Source: Hyphomicrobiales bacterium (lineage in GTDB: Bacteria; Pseudomonadota; Alphaproteobacteria; Rhizobiales; Xanthobacteraceae). From it: DNA of 7,723 bases. Each line of letters opens with the position of its first letter. Position 1 is the stretch's first letter. The notes below the pieces were generated by a model. That model was not told where the DNA came from, ran no database searches, and worked only from the letters and a program-made list of their open reading frames with translations. Where the stretch lies: assembly GCA_017304505.1 (NCBI GenBank), contig JAFKKQ010000075.1, forward strand, positions 1 to 7,723. Direction: 5' to 3'. Position numbers and translations under genes: made by a program. Below, in pieces: positions 1 to 6,363 of this stretch.

Positions 1-540
1 GCTCGTGAGGTGCGTCGCAGAACCGCGGCCAGCCGTCGCGTACTGGAGAACGCCCGGCTTCTCCTTCGCAAGTTTGACAAGATCGGCAACGCTTCTAACG
101 CCAAGCGACGGATGCACGACGAGAATATTGGCGGTCTGAGCTTGCGGTCCTACCGCAATGATGTCCTTGCCGTATTCATACTTAACCGTTTTCGACAGAA
201 ACTCGTTGGCCACCGTAGCGAGCGGCGTATTGAGCAATGTGTATCCGTCCGGTGCCGCGCGGGCGACATCCAGTGTGGCTATAGCGCCAGCCGCGCCAGT
301 CTTATGTTCGATTACGAACTGAGTGCCCATCAGTTCGCCCATTTTGGCGCCGACTACACGGCTGATGATGTCAGAGGGGCCGCCGGCGGCGAACCCGACC
401 AGAATACGTACCGGTCTATCGGGATAATTGGCTTGCGCCAGAACCGCCCCTGAAGCCGCCAGCGCGATGCCGATCGTTCCGAAAAAAAATGCGAGCTTGC
501 CGAAAGCAGCCCCCCCGAAAGCCGATCGATCGCGTTCCAT
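1..540 (-). CDS. TTT-family (Bug-type) periplasmic substrate-binding protein, 3' part beyond window
   Basis: Periplasmic solute receptor that would deliver a small carboxylate to a tripartite tricarboxylate transporter (TctA/TctB-type membrane partners, not in the window). The frame is open from the ATG at 538-540 to base 1, giving 180 residues; the family is usually about 320, so the C-terminal lobe is missing. Residues 1-37 form a signal peptide: basic start, hydrophobic stretch around 15-34, and an AQA-type cleavage site before NYPDRPVR. Family hallmarks follow: YPDRPVRILVGFAAGGPSD (39-57), a GAAGA loop (82-86) and APDGYTLL (96-103). A good ribosome site (GAGAGGA, five bases before ATG) fixes this start; an ATG slightly upstream lies in another frame that breaks these motifs. 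It is divergent from the dehydrogenase gene, which suggests related metabolism. The ligand cannot be told from sequence. Confidence 0.93.
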   Translation of the reverse strand, partial: MERDRSAFGGAAFGKLAFFFGTIGIALAASGAVLAQANYPDRPVRILVGFAAGGPSDIISRVVGAKMGELMGTQFVIEHKTGAAGAIATLDVARAAPDGYTLLNTPLATVANEFLSKTVKYEYGKDIIAVGPQAQTANILVVHPSLGVRSVADLVKLAKEKPGVLQYATAGRGSATHLTS

Positions 541-588
541 AACTTTCCTCTCTTCATGCTCCGTGCACCGCCTCGATGCGAAAAACAC

Positions 589-609
589 AATACATAAGTT
601 GGCGGTATT
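589..609. promoter_or_regulatory. Short inverted repeat in divergent intergenic region (possible operator)
   Basis: AATAC (589-593) and GTATT (605-609) form 5-bp inverted arms around an 11-base spacer. The site sits between the two divergent genes, just upstream of the candidate -35 box, where a repressor or activator controlling both could bind. Arms this short can arise by chance, so this is only a candidate. Confidence 0.2.
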
Positions 610-616
610 TGATACG

Positions 617-645
617 TTGAATCCGTCCTCTATAGCATCTGTAAT
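617..645 (+). promoter_or_regulatory. Candidate sigma-70-type promoter for the dehydrogenase gene
   Basis: TTGAAT at 617-622 and TGTAAT at 640-645 are separated by 17 bases and resemble TTGACA/TATAAT at four and five of six positions. Transcription would begin near 652, about 50 bases before the ATG at 705. It lies in the divergent gap 541-704. Read by eye only; promoters in alphaproteobacteria often deviate from this consensus. Confidence 0.33.
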
Positions 646-704
646 TGCACGTTGGCCCGCGTCCAATCGATCGAACACACCGCACAAAACGAGAGTGGAT
701 AGAC

Positions 705-1553
705 ATGACAGAGGAAGACCGCATCGGCATCGTAGGGGCGGGGCGAATGGGCCAGGCGATGACCAGACATCTGATCAGACGCGGCCACGCCGTTATCGTG
801 CAGGATATTGATCCGGGCGCCCTTCGCGCTGCGCGGGATCTCGGCGCAGCGACTGTCAAAACACCGGAAGAAGTCGGAAAAGCTTGCCGCTTCGTCATTA
901 TCGCGGTTGGCTACGACGATGAGGCTTCGGCGGTGATGCTTGATAAGGATGGCTTGTTGGAAAGCATCAGGCCCGGCTCGATCATCGCGGTCTCATCCAC
1001 CTGCACGCCGGATCATGTCAAGATGCTGGCTGATGCGGCGCAGGCGAAAGACGTCGATGTGCTTGACGCGCCTATTTGCCGCGGACAGCGTGCTGCCAAC
1101 GCTGGAACGATGCTGACGCTGTGCGGCGGCAAGGCTGACGTATTCGAGCGAGCAAAGCCGATCTATTCAACCTTTTCCAGCGATGTCGTTCTTTTGGGAG
1201 GTGTCGGCGCCGGTCAGTTTGGAAAGGCGATGAATAATTTTCTGCTGTGGGTCAACGGCGTCGCGTTGATCGAGGCCGGCAGGCTCAGCGAAGTTTATGA
1301 GATGGATTTGGTGAAACTTCGTGAGGCGCTTCTGATGAGTTCGGGAGCCTCCGACGCCCTTAAGAATTGGGAGAACGTTTCATTTTTATGGGCGCTGAAG
1401 GATATGCAGATTGTTACCAAAATGGCTGATCAAGCCGGGCTTTCGATGCCGGTTGCGGGAGCCATCAAGGAACTGGTGAAGGACGGTCGTCGCATCAAGC
1501 AGACCAATCCGCCTGATTGGACCGGGCGCCTGTCAACAGGAAAGAAACCGTAG
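705..1553 (+). CDS. NAD(P)-dependent oxidoreductase of the 3-hydroxyisobutyrate/6-phosphogluconate dehydrogenase family
   Basis: A 282-residue enzyme of the beta-hydroxyacid dehydrogenase family, which interconverts a beta-hydroxyacid and its semialdehyde or ketoacid; length is normal for the family (about 290). The N-terminal Rossmann fold shows GIVGAGRMG (8-16), with the second strand ending in D34-I-D36, acidic residues that favour NAD over NADP. The substrate-binding signature is DAPICRG (121-127) followed by AANAGT; most relatives have S-G-G where this one has C-R-G. The catalytic lysine is K174 in GQFGKAMNN (170-178), and an all-helical C-terminal domain follows. The ATG at 705 is chosen because the Rossmann strand begins directly after it; a TTG 60 bases upstream is also in frame but adds an atypical tail. 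The ribosome site is weak (GAGAG). The adjacent TTT receptor and CoA ligase suggest organic-acid catabolism. The exact substrate is unknown. Confidence 0.93.
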   Translation: MTEEDRIGIVGAGRMGQAMTRHLIRRGHAVIVQDIDPGALRAARDLGAATVKTPEEVGKACRFVIIAVGYDDEASAVMLDKDGLLESIRPGSIIAVSSTCTPDHVKMLADAAQAKDVDVLDAPICRGQRAANAGTMLTLCGGKADVFERAKPIYSTFSSDVVLLGGVGAGQFGKAMNNFLLWVNGVALIEAGRLSEVYEMDLVKLREALLMSSGASDALKNWENVSFLWALKDMQIVTKMADQAGLSMPVAGAIKELVKDGRRIKQTNPPDWTGRLSTGKKP

Positions 1554-1565
1554 TCGCTGAGCTGG

Positions 1566-1591
1566 GACAGTCACGGGCGCTCCGTGTTGTC
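1566..1591. terminator. Hairpin between convergent genes, possible weak bidirectional terminator
   Basis: Arms CACGG (1572-1576) and CCGTG (1582-1586) around a 5-base loop are extended by GACA (1566-1569) pairing with TGTC (1588-1591) across a small bulge. It occupies the 49-base gap between the stop codons of the dehydrogenase and the ligase, where a two-way terminator would be expected. There is no T run on either side, so the call rests on position and pairing only. Confidence 0.35.
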
Positions 1592-1602
1592 TGCAGTGGC
1601 GC

Positions 1603-3072
1603 TCATCGGACTGTGAGTTGGTGGGTTTCTTCCATCGCTTTCAGGGTATCCTTGAGAGTCTCGCGTGCGACCTTGCCAAGGCGGTTGCGGGGGATTTCCG
1701 CAATCGGGAAAATGCGGTCTGGCAAGTAAACGGGTGCCGCATCGCGAATATAATCGTACATCTTGTCGATCTCGATCGACCCGCCGCCGCGCGGGACAAC
1801 CGCGACCCAAATCTGCTCGATGCCGATCGAATCGGTCATGCCGACGACGGCGACGTCCTCAACCTCAGGATGCCTCTTGATGATCTCTTCAATTGCGTCC
1901 GGAGAAACCTTGGTGCCACCACGGTTGATGATCTCATTGGTTCTGCCGGTGATGATCATCATTCCGTTACGAAAGACCACGCCTCGATCACCCGGGTAGA
2001 ACCAATCGGAATGATCGACATCATATTGGCCTGATGGCCCTTTTAGATATCGCTGCCCCTGGCCGATGGCTCGGATGCGAAATTCACCCTCGGTGCCCAG
2101 ATCAACGCTTTGTTTTTGATCGTCGACAACGTCGGTTTCAATCCACGGCGTCACAAAGCCCACCGCGCGATCCATGCCGAAGACGGCCTCCGATGGCGCA
2201 TAAGCGACCGTCCCGCCTTCGGTGGATCCATAGCCGCAGAAAACCGTATTACAGATCAGCATACGGATGCGCGCCAGCAATGGCGCGTAGGCGACGCTGC
2301 CGCCGATGTGTATTGCGCGCAGCGAATCGAGGCGGCGGAAGTCGGCTTCTTGTCCTTTCACGATCTCGGAAATCTGATGGGTCGATGCCACCATCAATTC
2401 GGCGCGATGCGAAAGGACCAATAGCCGTGCGGTTTGGTCGAAGGCAAAACAGACGGTGCGGCCAAGCCAGAGGGCGGTGATGGCGAAGCTGTAGCCATAA
2501 TTTGTGCTCAGCCCCGGGGTGCACACAACGCGGTCCCAACTTGGCGTACTTGTGCGAATTGCATACGAGATTAGGCGCTCGCAGACTGCTTCGTAAGTCA
2601 GAACGATAATTTTCGGCCGCCCAGTCGTTCCCGAGGACATGATCAGGCGGCAGAGACGGTTGGGATCCTGCGGTGCCGCGACGTTGGGTCCGGTCTCCGC
2701 AGGCACGTTACCGTTGAACCATGAATCGTCGACCGGAATCATCCGCATTGCGGTGTCTGCAATCGGCGAATTGGTCAAAAGCGCATCGACAGCCGTGTCG
2801 TTAAGAAAATCGGCCTGGGGAGCATCGAGCGAAAGGGACGTGATACCCGCACGATGCAAGGCGCAGATCAACGTCATGTGACCAATGGCATTGCGAACGT
2901 GAATGCCAACCCGGTCACCGGCCTTCAGACCGGATTTCCGCAATTGCTGCTCCGCAGACAATATTCCGTGACGGAGTGTGCGGTAAGTGAGGGTGACCTC
3001 GCTGGTGATAACGGCGGGTTTTTCCGGCGTGGCATCCGCGTGGAAGAAAATCATATCGATGAGGTCGATCAT
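1603..3072 (-). CDS. AMP-dependent acyl/aryl-CoA ligase (ANL superfamily), apparently intact
   Basis: A 489-residue adenylate-forming enzyme that would activate a carboxylic acid with ATP and pass it to CoA or another thiol. The core ANL motifs are present in order: phosphate loop SSGTTGRPK (146-154, K154), GYGSTEGG (280-287), ribose-binding aspartate in YPGDRG (359-364, D362), hinge GR (376-377) with GGTKVSP (385-391), and the C-terminal catalytic lysine K467 in RNRLGK. It is at the short end of the family (usually 500-560). The residue after K154 is I, not the usual G. The ATG at 3070-3072 opens the typical N-terminus (FFHADATPEKPAVI) and is preceded by a modest AAGAGAA ribosome site. A possible 53-residue ORF ends in the overlapping ATGA. 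The gene is convergent with the dehydrogenase and has a degenerate paralogue at 4278-5411. Substrate unknown; the usual class motif near residues 186-196 is atypical (GLSTNYGY). Confidence 0.94.
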   Translation of the reverse strand: MIDLIDMIFFHADATPEKPAVITSEVTLTYRTLRHGILSAEQQLRKSGLKAGDRVGIHVRNAIGHMTLICALHRAGITSLSLDAPQADFLNDTAVDALLTNSPIADTAMRMIPVDDSWFNGNVPAETGPNVAAPQDPNRLCRLIMSSGTTGRPKIIVLTYEAVCERLISYAIRTSTPSWDRVVCTPGLSTNYGYSFAITALWLGRTVCFAFDQTARLLVLSHRAELMVASTHQISEIVKGQEADFRRLDSLRAIHIGGSVAYAPLLARIRMLICNTVFCGYGSTEGGTVAYAPSEAVFGMDRAVGFVTPWIETDVVDDQKQSVDLGTEGEFRIRAIGQGQRYLKGPSGQYDVDHSDWFYPGDRGVVFRNGMMIITGRTNEIINRGGTKVSPDAIEEIIKRHPEVEDVAVVGMTDSIGIEQIWVAVVPRGGGSIEIDKMYDYIRDAAPVYLPDRIFPIAEIPRNRLGKVARETLKDTLKAMEETHQLTVR

Positions 3073-3230
3073 GACCGTCGGTTCTCTTGGAGAAGCGGGC
3101 TGGCCGGATTGCGGCCGAAGGAGACGGTATATTCTTCATCAGGGTCGAAAAAGATAGTCGAATCAATGGTTGGTTCGCGGCTTACAGGTACTGTGGCACC
3201 CCAGCAACGCTCGCTAAGAATCGCATCCAA
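3069..3230 (-). CDS. Possible 53-residue small protein, translationally coupled to the ligase
   Basis: An open frame from a TTG at 3228-3230 to a TGA at 3069-3071, overlapping the ligase ATG as ATGA, the classic arrangement for translational coupling. It encodes 53 residues rich in acidic and aromatic residues near the middle (STIFFDPDEEYTVSFGRNP); no signal peptide, membrane segment or known domain is visible. The start is doubtful: TTG is the only start-like codon after the in-frame TAG at 3240-3242, and no clear ribosome site precedes it. The same frame continues beyond that TAG to an ATG at 3333-3335, so this could also be the remnant of a slightly longer broken gene, or chance. I do not recognise the sequence. 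Confidence 0.3.
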   Translation of the reverse strand: MDAILSERCWGATVPVSREPTIDSTIFFDPDEEYTVSFGRNPASPLLQENRRS

Positions 3231-3283
3231 ACCGGTATTCTAGTTGAGAACACCATGATACAGGCTTTCCGGGAAACAATTCC

Positions 3284-3307
3284 CATGCGATATTCCGGCA
3301 TCGCATG
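3284..3307. promoter_or_regulatory. 8-bp-arm inverted repeat in the outer-membrane protein gene leader
   Basis: CATGCGAT (3284-3291) and ATCGCATG (3300-3307) are perfect inverted copies around an 8-base spacer, ending 32 bases before the GTG start at 3340. Directly upstream, GGGAA (3271-3275) and TTCCC (3280-3284) form a second, smaller inverted repeat. The geometry, with arm centres 16 bases apart, suits a dimeric regulator binding DNA or a hairpin in the 5' leader of the mRNA. The rest of the gap 3073-3339 shows no convincing -35/-10 pair to my eye. Confidence 0.4.
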
Positions 3308-3339
3308 TGGCAATTGAGTCGGCAACAAGGATCATTGGC

Positions 3340-4134
3340 GTGAAACTGGAAGCAAATTTCGTGAACTCCTCTGCGCTCCTGGCTGCGGCCGCAGCTATGG
3401 CGGCATCGACCGGATCGGCGGGGGCGGCCGATCTTTATCAGAAAGCACGACCGGTATCCGCGCCTGCTCCGTCGTGGGAAGGGCTCTATGTCGGCGGCAG
3501 CGTGGGCGCCAGCTGGCTGAACAGCACACTTGACGACTCTGGCGCTAATGTTTTCGGCGCTTATTACGGCGGCTCGGGTTTGAGTCAGAACGCCAATGCT
3601 CTTGGCTTTATTGGCGGACTGCAGGCTGGCTACAACTGGCAGAGTCGAAATTTTGTCTACGGCCTCGAAGGGGATTTTTCGTGGATCGCTGGCGGCAAAG
3701 CCTCGGCCAACGGTTCCTTGGTCGATTACTCGGGCTACGCGACGAACAAAACCTCCAGGGTCGACGCGCTTGCGACATTCCGTGCGCGGTTCGGCATCGA
3801 TATGGGTGGCACGCTACCCTACCTGACGGCGGGCCTTGCAGTCGGGCATATCAAGAACAGCTACACGCTCACGGCTCCGGCAGGCTACGGCGCGGGTGGT
3901 GCCATCTCAAGTTCCAAATCCTCGTGGGAGCCGGGTATTGTCATCGGCGGCGGCATCGAGCATCAGTTTTCGAACAGCCGTTGGAGCGTGAAGGGCGAGG
4001 TTCTGTGGGTTGGCTTCAAGGATACACATTACTCTGCGCCAGCCGCTGCTGCTTACTATGCTGGCACACAGGGAACTGTGAGCTCTTCGAATAATATGAC
4101 CATTGGACGTCTGGGCTTGAACTACCGCTTCTAG
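3340..4134 (+). CDS. Outer-membrane beta-barrel protein (OmpA-like/Omp25-type barrel)
   Basis: A 264-residue small outer-membrane barrel of the type abundant in Bradyrhizobium and relatives. A signal peptide covers residues 1-29 with a run of alanines (17-22) and an AGA cleavage site before ADLY. The mature protein starts with a proline-rich linker and then WEGLYVGGSVGASW (46-59), alternating strands with the family signature GGLQAGYNW (92-100) and YGLEGDFSW (107-115), and ends in GLNYRF with the C-terminal phenylalanine recognised by the Bam machinery. The GTG at 3340 is chosen because AAGG lies nine bases upstream and it places a short basic start before the signal peptide; a GTG at 3307 would add 11 residues. 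It is probably transcribed alone: the leader carries an inverted repeat and a strong terminator follows. Role likely structural or surface-associated; no enzyme function is implied. Confidence 0.93.
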   Translation: MKLEANFVNSSALLAAAAAMAASTGSAGAADLYQKARPVSAPAPSWEGLYVGGSVGASWLNSTLDDSGANVFGAYYGGSGLSQNANALGFIGGLQAGYNWQSRNFVYGLEGDFSWIAGGKASANGSLVDYSGYATNKTSRVDALATFRARFGIDMGGTLPYLTAGLAVGHIKNSYTLTAPAGYGAGGAISSSKSSWEPGIVIGGGIEHQFSNSRWSVKGEVLWVGFKDTHYSAPAAAAYYAGTQGTVSSSNNMTIGRLGLNYRF

Positions 4135-4162
4135 TCCTGCTGTCGATGTGTCTCAGATCCGT

Positions 4163-4190
4163 AACAACCCGGTGCATGCACCGGGTTGTT
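4163..4190 (+). terminator. Strong palindromic terminator after the outer-membrane protein gene
   Basis: A perfect 28-base palindrome: AACAACCCGGTGCA (4163-4176) followed at once by its inverse complement (4177-4190). It begins 28 bases after the barrel gene's stop and would fold into a stem of about 12 bp with a tight loop, flanked by TTGTTTCATT, a broken T tract. It should end the transcript of the barrel gene and separate it from the ANL paralogue at 4278. Confidence 0.8.
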
Positions 4191-4277
4191 TCATTCTGAA
4201 AAGCACCGCAGGATGGCTGTTGCTGGCCGATTGAGAGGTCGGGCAGGATTGTCGGTGCGGACGAAGCGAGGACGCGG

Positions 4278-5411
4278 TTGAACTTTGTTAATGTGATTTT
4301 GTTCCAGGCTGAAGTTGTGCCGGACAAGCTTGCCATTGTTGCCCACGGGTCAATCATTCCTTATGGGCGGCTGGCGAGCGGCATTTTATCCGTTCAAAAG
4401 CGTTTGAGCGCGATTGGTTTAAGCGCCGGGCAGACCGTGGGGATTTCGGTTGCTCATCCGATCGACCACTTGGTCGTTGCATGCGCTCTTTACAGGATGA
4501 AAATCGCGTCTGCTTCTATCAACGCGGCTGCCGACATCTATCTCGATAATGTGCCGTTCGACGTCGTGTTGGCAGACAACGCCCTGCCGACTGTCAGCGT
4601 CAAACAGCCAACCGCCCGGATGGTTCTGATTGATCCGAGTTGGTTCCAGGACCAGACCGCTTCTACCGTCACGCAGCGGACGACTGGCCATCGTGATACG
4701 GAGACGAAATGGGTCAGCCGAATTGTGTGCTATCCACATAGTGATGGCTCGTGCTCTGTGGTGAGGACCTCCGCGCAGTTGCTGGAGGCGCAATTGCAAA
4801 CCTATTGCATTAGTGCACCGCCGTTGTGGGATCGGATGATATCGATCGCAGGGGTGCAGTCGAATGCGGGATTTCTACAAGCAATCTCGGCCTTGTCGCT
4901 TGGCCGAAGCGTCTGCTTCACAGATGTATACAATGTTCGCAGCCTGAGCTTGCTGTACAGGCACGACTATCTTGTCGCGCCAATAGAATTGGTCGAGCCG
5001 CTGTTGAAATTGCAGGAAGCAGACTACGCCGCCTTGCATGGGTTGCGTGCTGCATGCTTCGAGGGTTCTGCCTCCAGCACATCAGTGATGTCCAGAAGTC
5101 TGACGATGATTTGTTCAAATTTGCTGTTCCGCTACACTCACCCCGAAACTGGCATTGTGGCCTACGGCGATGTCAGTCGTTTCAAGGCCGTTGAAGGTGC
5201 GGTTGGGTTTGTTGCGCCATGGATCGAGGCGCAAGTTATCAGCAGCTCAGAGATTCTGCTTCCCGCCGGACAGGAGGGAACGTTGCGCTTTCGCCCGCGT
5301 GTCAACTCGGGTTATGGAGCATCGGACTCGTCTCGGGACGATGATTGGAATTATCCCGCACGACGCGCGGTAATAATGGCCAATCAGCTCCTGGTTATTC
5401 GCCCGAGCTAG
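4278..5411 (+). CDS. Degenerate ANL-superfamily paralogue, truncated at the hinge, probably without adenylating activity
   Basis: A 377-residue homologue of the ligase at 1603-3072, recognisable along its whole length: the N-terminus (FVNVILFQAEVVPDKLAIV), WDR and LGR-VCF blocks near 184-214, and AVGFVAPWIE (308-317) match the ligase closely. Key ATP-site residues are gone: SSGTTGRPK is YPHSDGSCS here (152-160, lysine lost), YGSTE is YTHPE (286-290), and YPGDRG is YPARRA (359-364, aspartate lost). The frame stops where the ligase has its hinge, so the C-terminal domain with the second catalytic lysine is absent. The TTG at 4278 is the likely start: GAGG lies six bases upstream and the alignment with the ligase begins there. 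It follows the barrel gene's terminator and is convergent with the FkbM gene. It may be a pseudoenzyme partner of the ligase or a decaying gene. A long open frame despite motif loss argues for some retained constraint. Confidence 0.78.
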   Translation: MNFVNVILFQAEVVPDKLAIVAHGSIIPYGRLASGILSVQKRLSAIGLSAGQTVGISVAHPIDHLVVACALYRMKIASASINAAADIYLDNVPFDVVLADNALPTVSVKQPTARMVLIDPSWFQDQTASTVTQRTTGHRDTETKWVSRIVCYPHSDGSCSVVRTSAQLLEAQLQTYCISAPPLWDRMISIAGVQSNAGFLQAISALSLGRSVCFTDVYNVRSLSLLYRHDYLVAPIELVEPLLKLQEADYAALHGLRAACFEGSASSTSVMSRSLTMICSNLLFRYTHPETGIVAYGDVSRFKAVEGAVGFVAPWIEAQVISSSEILLPAGQEGTLRFRPRVNSGYGASDSSRDDDWNYPARRAVIMANQLLVIRPS

Positions 5412-5632
5412 AAAACAAAAGCACGCTCGTCAAAATCAACTGCTCCCTAACAGGCCAGCTGCCCCACCTTCTACAATCCGCACTTGTAAACGCCCTCGGG
5501 TCGTTTGTGATGCGGGTGGAAGCGGCGGTACCGGTCGAGCATTGTGATTATCCGGGATCCGCTATAGGCGTGCTATGTATCGTAGTAATTTCCGCACCGA
5601 ACGAAAGGGAACCAATCGCCCGATTCGCTTGA
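5402..5632 (+). pseudogene. Possible frameshifted C-terminal remnant of the ANL paralogue
   Basis: Directly at the end of the ANL paralogue, the reading frame displaced by two bases stays open for 76 codons (TGA at 5630-5632). Its translation contains RVEAAVPVEHCD and AIGVLCIVVIS, which line up loosely with EVEDVAVVGMTD and SIGIEQIWVAVV in the ligase's C-terminal domain. A single lost base near 5395-5404 would explain both the early TAG and the frame change. The match is weak and needs about 14 extra residues in the alignment. The last 71 bases overlap the FkbM gene on the other strand, and the lysine-bearing end of the ligase has no counterpart. The gap 5412-5561 otherwise shows nothing. Confidence 0.28.
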
Positions 5633-6338
5633 GAACATCTTCCGCGATCTGAGATGAATGGCGCTTATAGATATCGACCGGGATGGAAAATGCCGGCAAA
5701 AGTTCTTGGTGTTCATACGCCACGTAGAATCGATTGCAGCCGTCGAATGCTGCAAATTGATAGCCAGCGGCTAACAACAATGGCTCCCAATCCTGGTGCG
5801 TCGGGATTGACGTGTTGGGAATAGTTGCTTCGATCACAACGACCCACGGTCGATATCGCTTGAAGTCTGTGCCGCGAAGAACCGAAGCCTCCCCGCCTTC
5901 AACATCGATCTTCAAAAAGTGGATATCACCATTGACGTGTTGCTCGCATACATGCGCGAGGGTATCTGCCGCAACAGTGTAAGTTTTTCGCTTGGTGTAC
6001 CCGATCTTGCGGTGCTCGGCTGCGACCGACTCTACCATTGAGGATAAACTTGGCGCACCGACAACCTCGTGGAACGATAATTCGCCGGGCTTATCACATA
6101 GGGCAAGGCGAAGGTTAACGTCCCGTGAACGCTCGGCAGTTAAGCGTTCGTGCAGTCTCGGTATTGGCTCGACGTTGATCCCGCGCCATCCGCGATCATA
6201 AAAGACTTTTGTCAAGGATTCGGTAGTCGGATCGTTCGCACCAACATCGATGTAGAACCCTCGCTCGATGTTTCGAAATACGCGAGCGAGAAGGACATCT
6301 TCGAGATTTGAAGCGTAGCTAATGAACTCGTCGGGCAT
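5562..6338 (-). CDS. FkbM family SAM-dependent methyltransferase
   Basis: A 258-residue methyltransferase of the FkbM family, which typically O-methylates sugars of surface glycans, LPS or small molecules using S-adenosylmethionine. The SAM-binding loop is FYIDVGAND (28-36), the ribose-binding acidic residue is E57 in GWRGINVEP (50-58), and the family's conserved block is FLKIDVEGGEASVLRG (141-156), followed by VVVIEA (166-171). The opening FISYASNLEDVLLARVF is typical of the subgroup found in polysaccharide loci. The ATG at 6336-6338 has a GGA ribosome site about ten bases upstream and gives a normal family length. It lies 25 bases downstream of the glycosyltransferase stop on the same strand, so the two are probably co-transcribed. 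The acceptor sugar cannot be inferred. It is convergent with the ANL paralogue, with no clear terminator between them. Confidence 0.93.
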   Translation of the reverse strand: MPDEFISYASNLEDVLLARVFRNIERGFYIDVGANDPTTESLTKVFYDRGWRGINVEPIPRLHERLTAERSRDVNLRLALCDKPGELSFHEVVGAPSLSSMVESVAAEHRKIGYTKRKTYTVAADTLAHVCEQHVNGDIHFLKIDVEGGEASVLRGTDFKRYRPWVVVIEATIPNTSIPTHQDWEPLLLAAGYQFAAFDGCNRFYVAYEHQELLPAFSIPVDIYKRHSSQIAEDVLKRIGRLVPFRSVRKLLRYIARL

Positions 6339-6363
6339 CCGTTTGATTCCAAGTTCACATAAA

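Noticed and set aside
10..453. Long open frame on the plus strand opposite the TTT receptor gene
   Set aside because: It is antisense to a gene with clear Bug-family motifs and a signal peptide; its own translation has no recognisable features.
354..590. Minus-strand frame with an ATG upstream of the receptor start
   Set aside because: It reads the receptor's signal-peptide region in the wrong frame and ends before any domain; the frame from 540 carries the family motifs.
645..704. Upstream TTG start for the dehydrogenase, adding 20 residues
   Set aside because: The added residues are polar and precede the normal family N-terminus; the TTG would overlap the candidate -10 box.
2034..2480. 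Plus-strand open frame within the ligase gene
   Set aside because: It is antisense to the ligase's conserved adenylation motifs and has an arginine-rich composition typical of a shadow frame.
3307..3339. GTG at 3307 as start of the barrel protein
   Set aside because: The GTG at 3340 has a better-spaced AAGG ribosome site and gives a normal signal peptide; 3307 begins inside the inverted repeat.
4213..4281. 22-codon ORF whose TGA overlaps the TTG start of the ANL paralogue
   Set aside because: It is very short, rich in arginine and glycine, and unlike the small ORF before the other ligase; chance is the simplest explanation.
4016..4357. Minus-strand frame of 113 codons over the end of the barrel gene and the start of the ANL paralogue
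   Set aside because: It runs through the palindromic terminator and two coding regions and shows no protein features.
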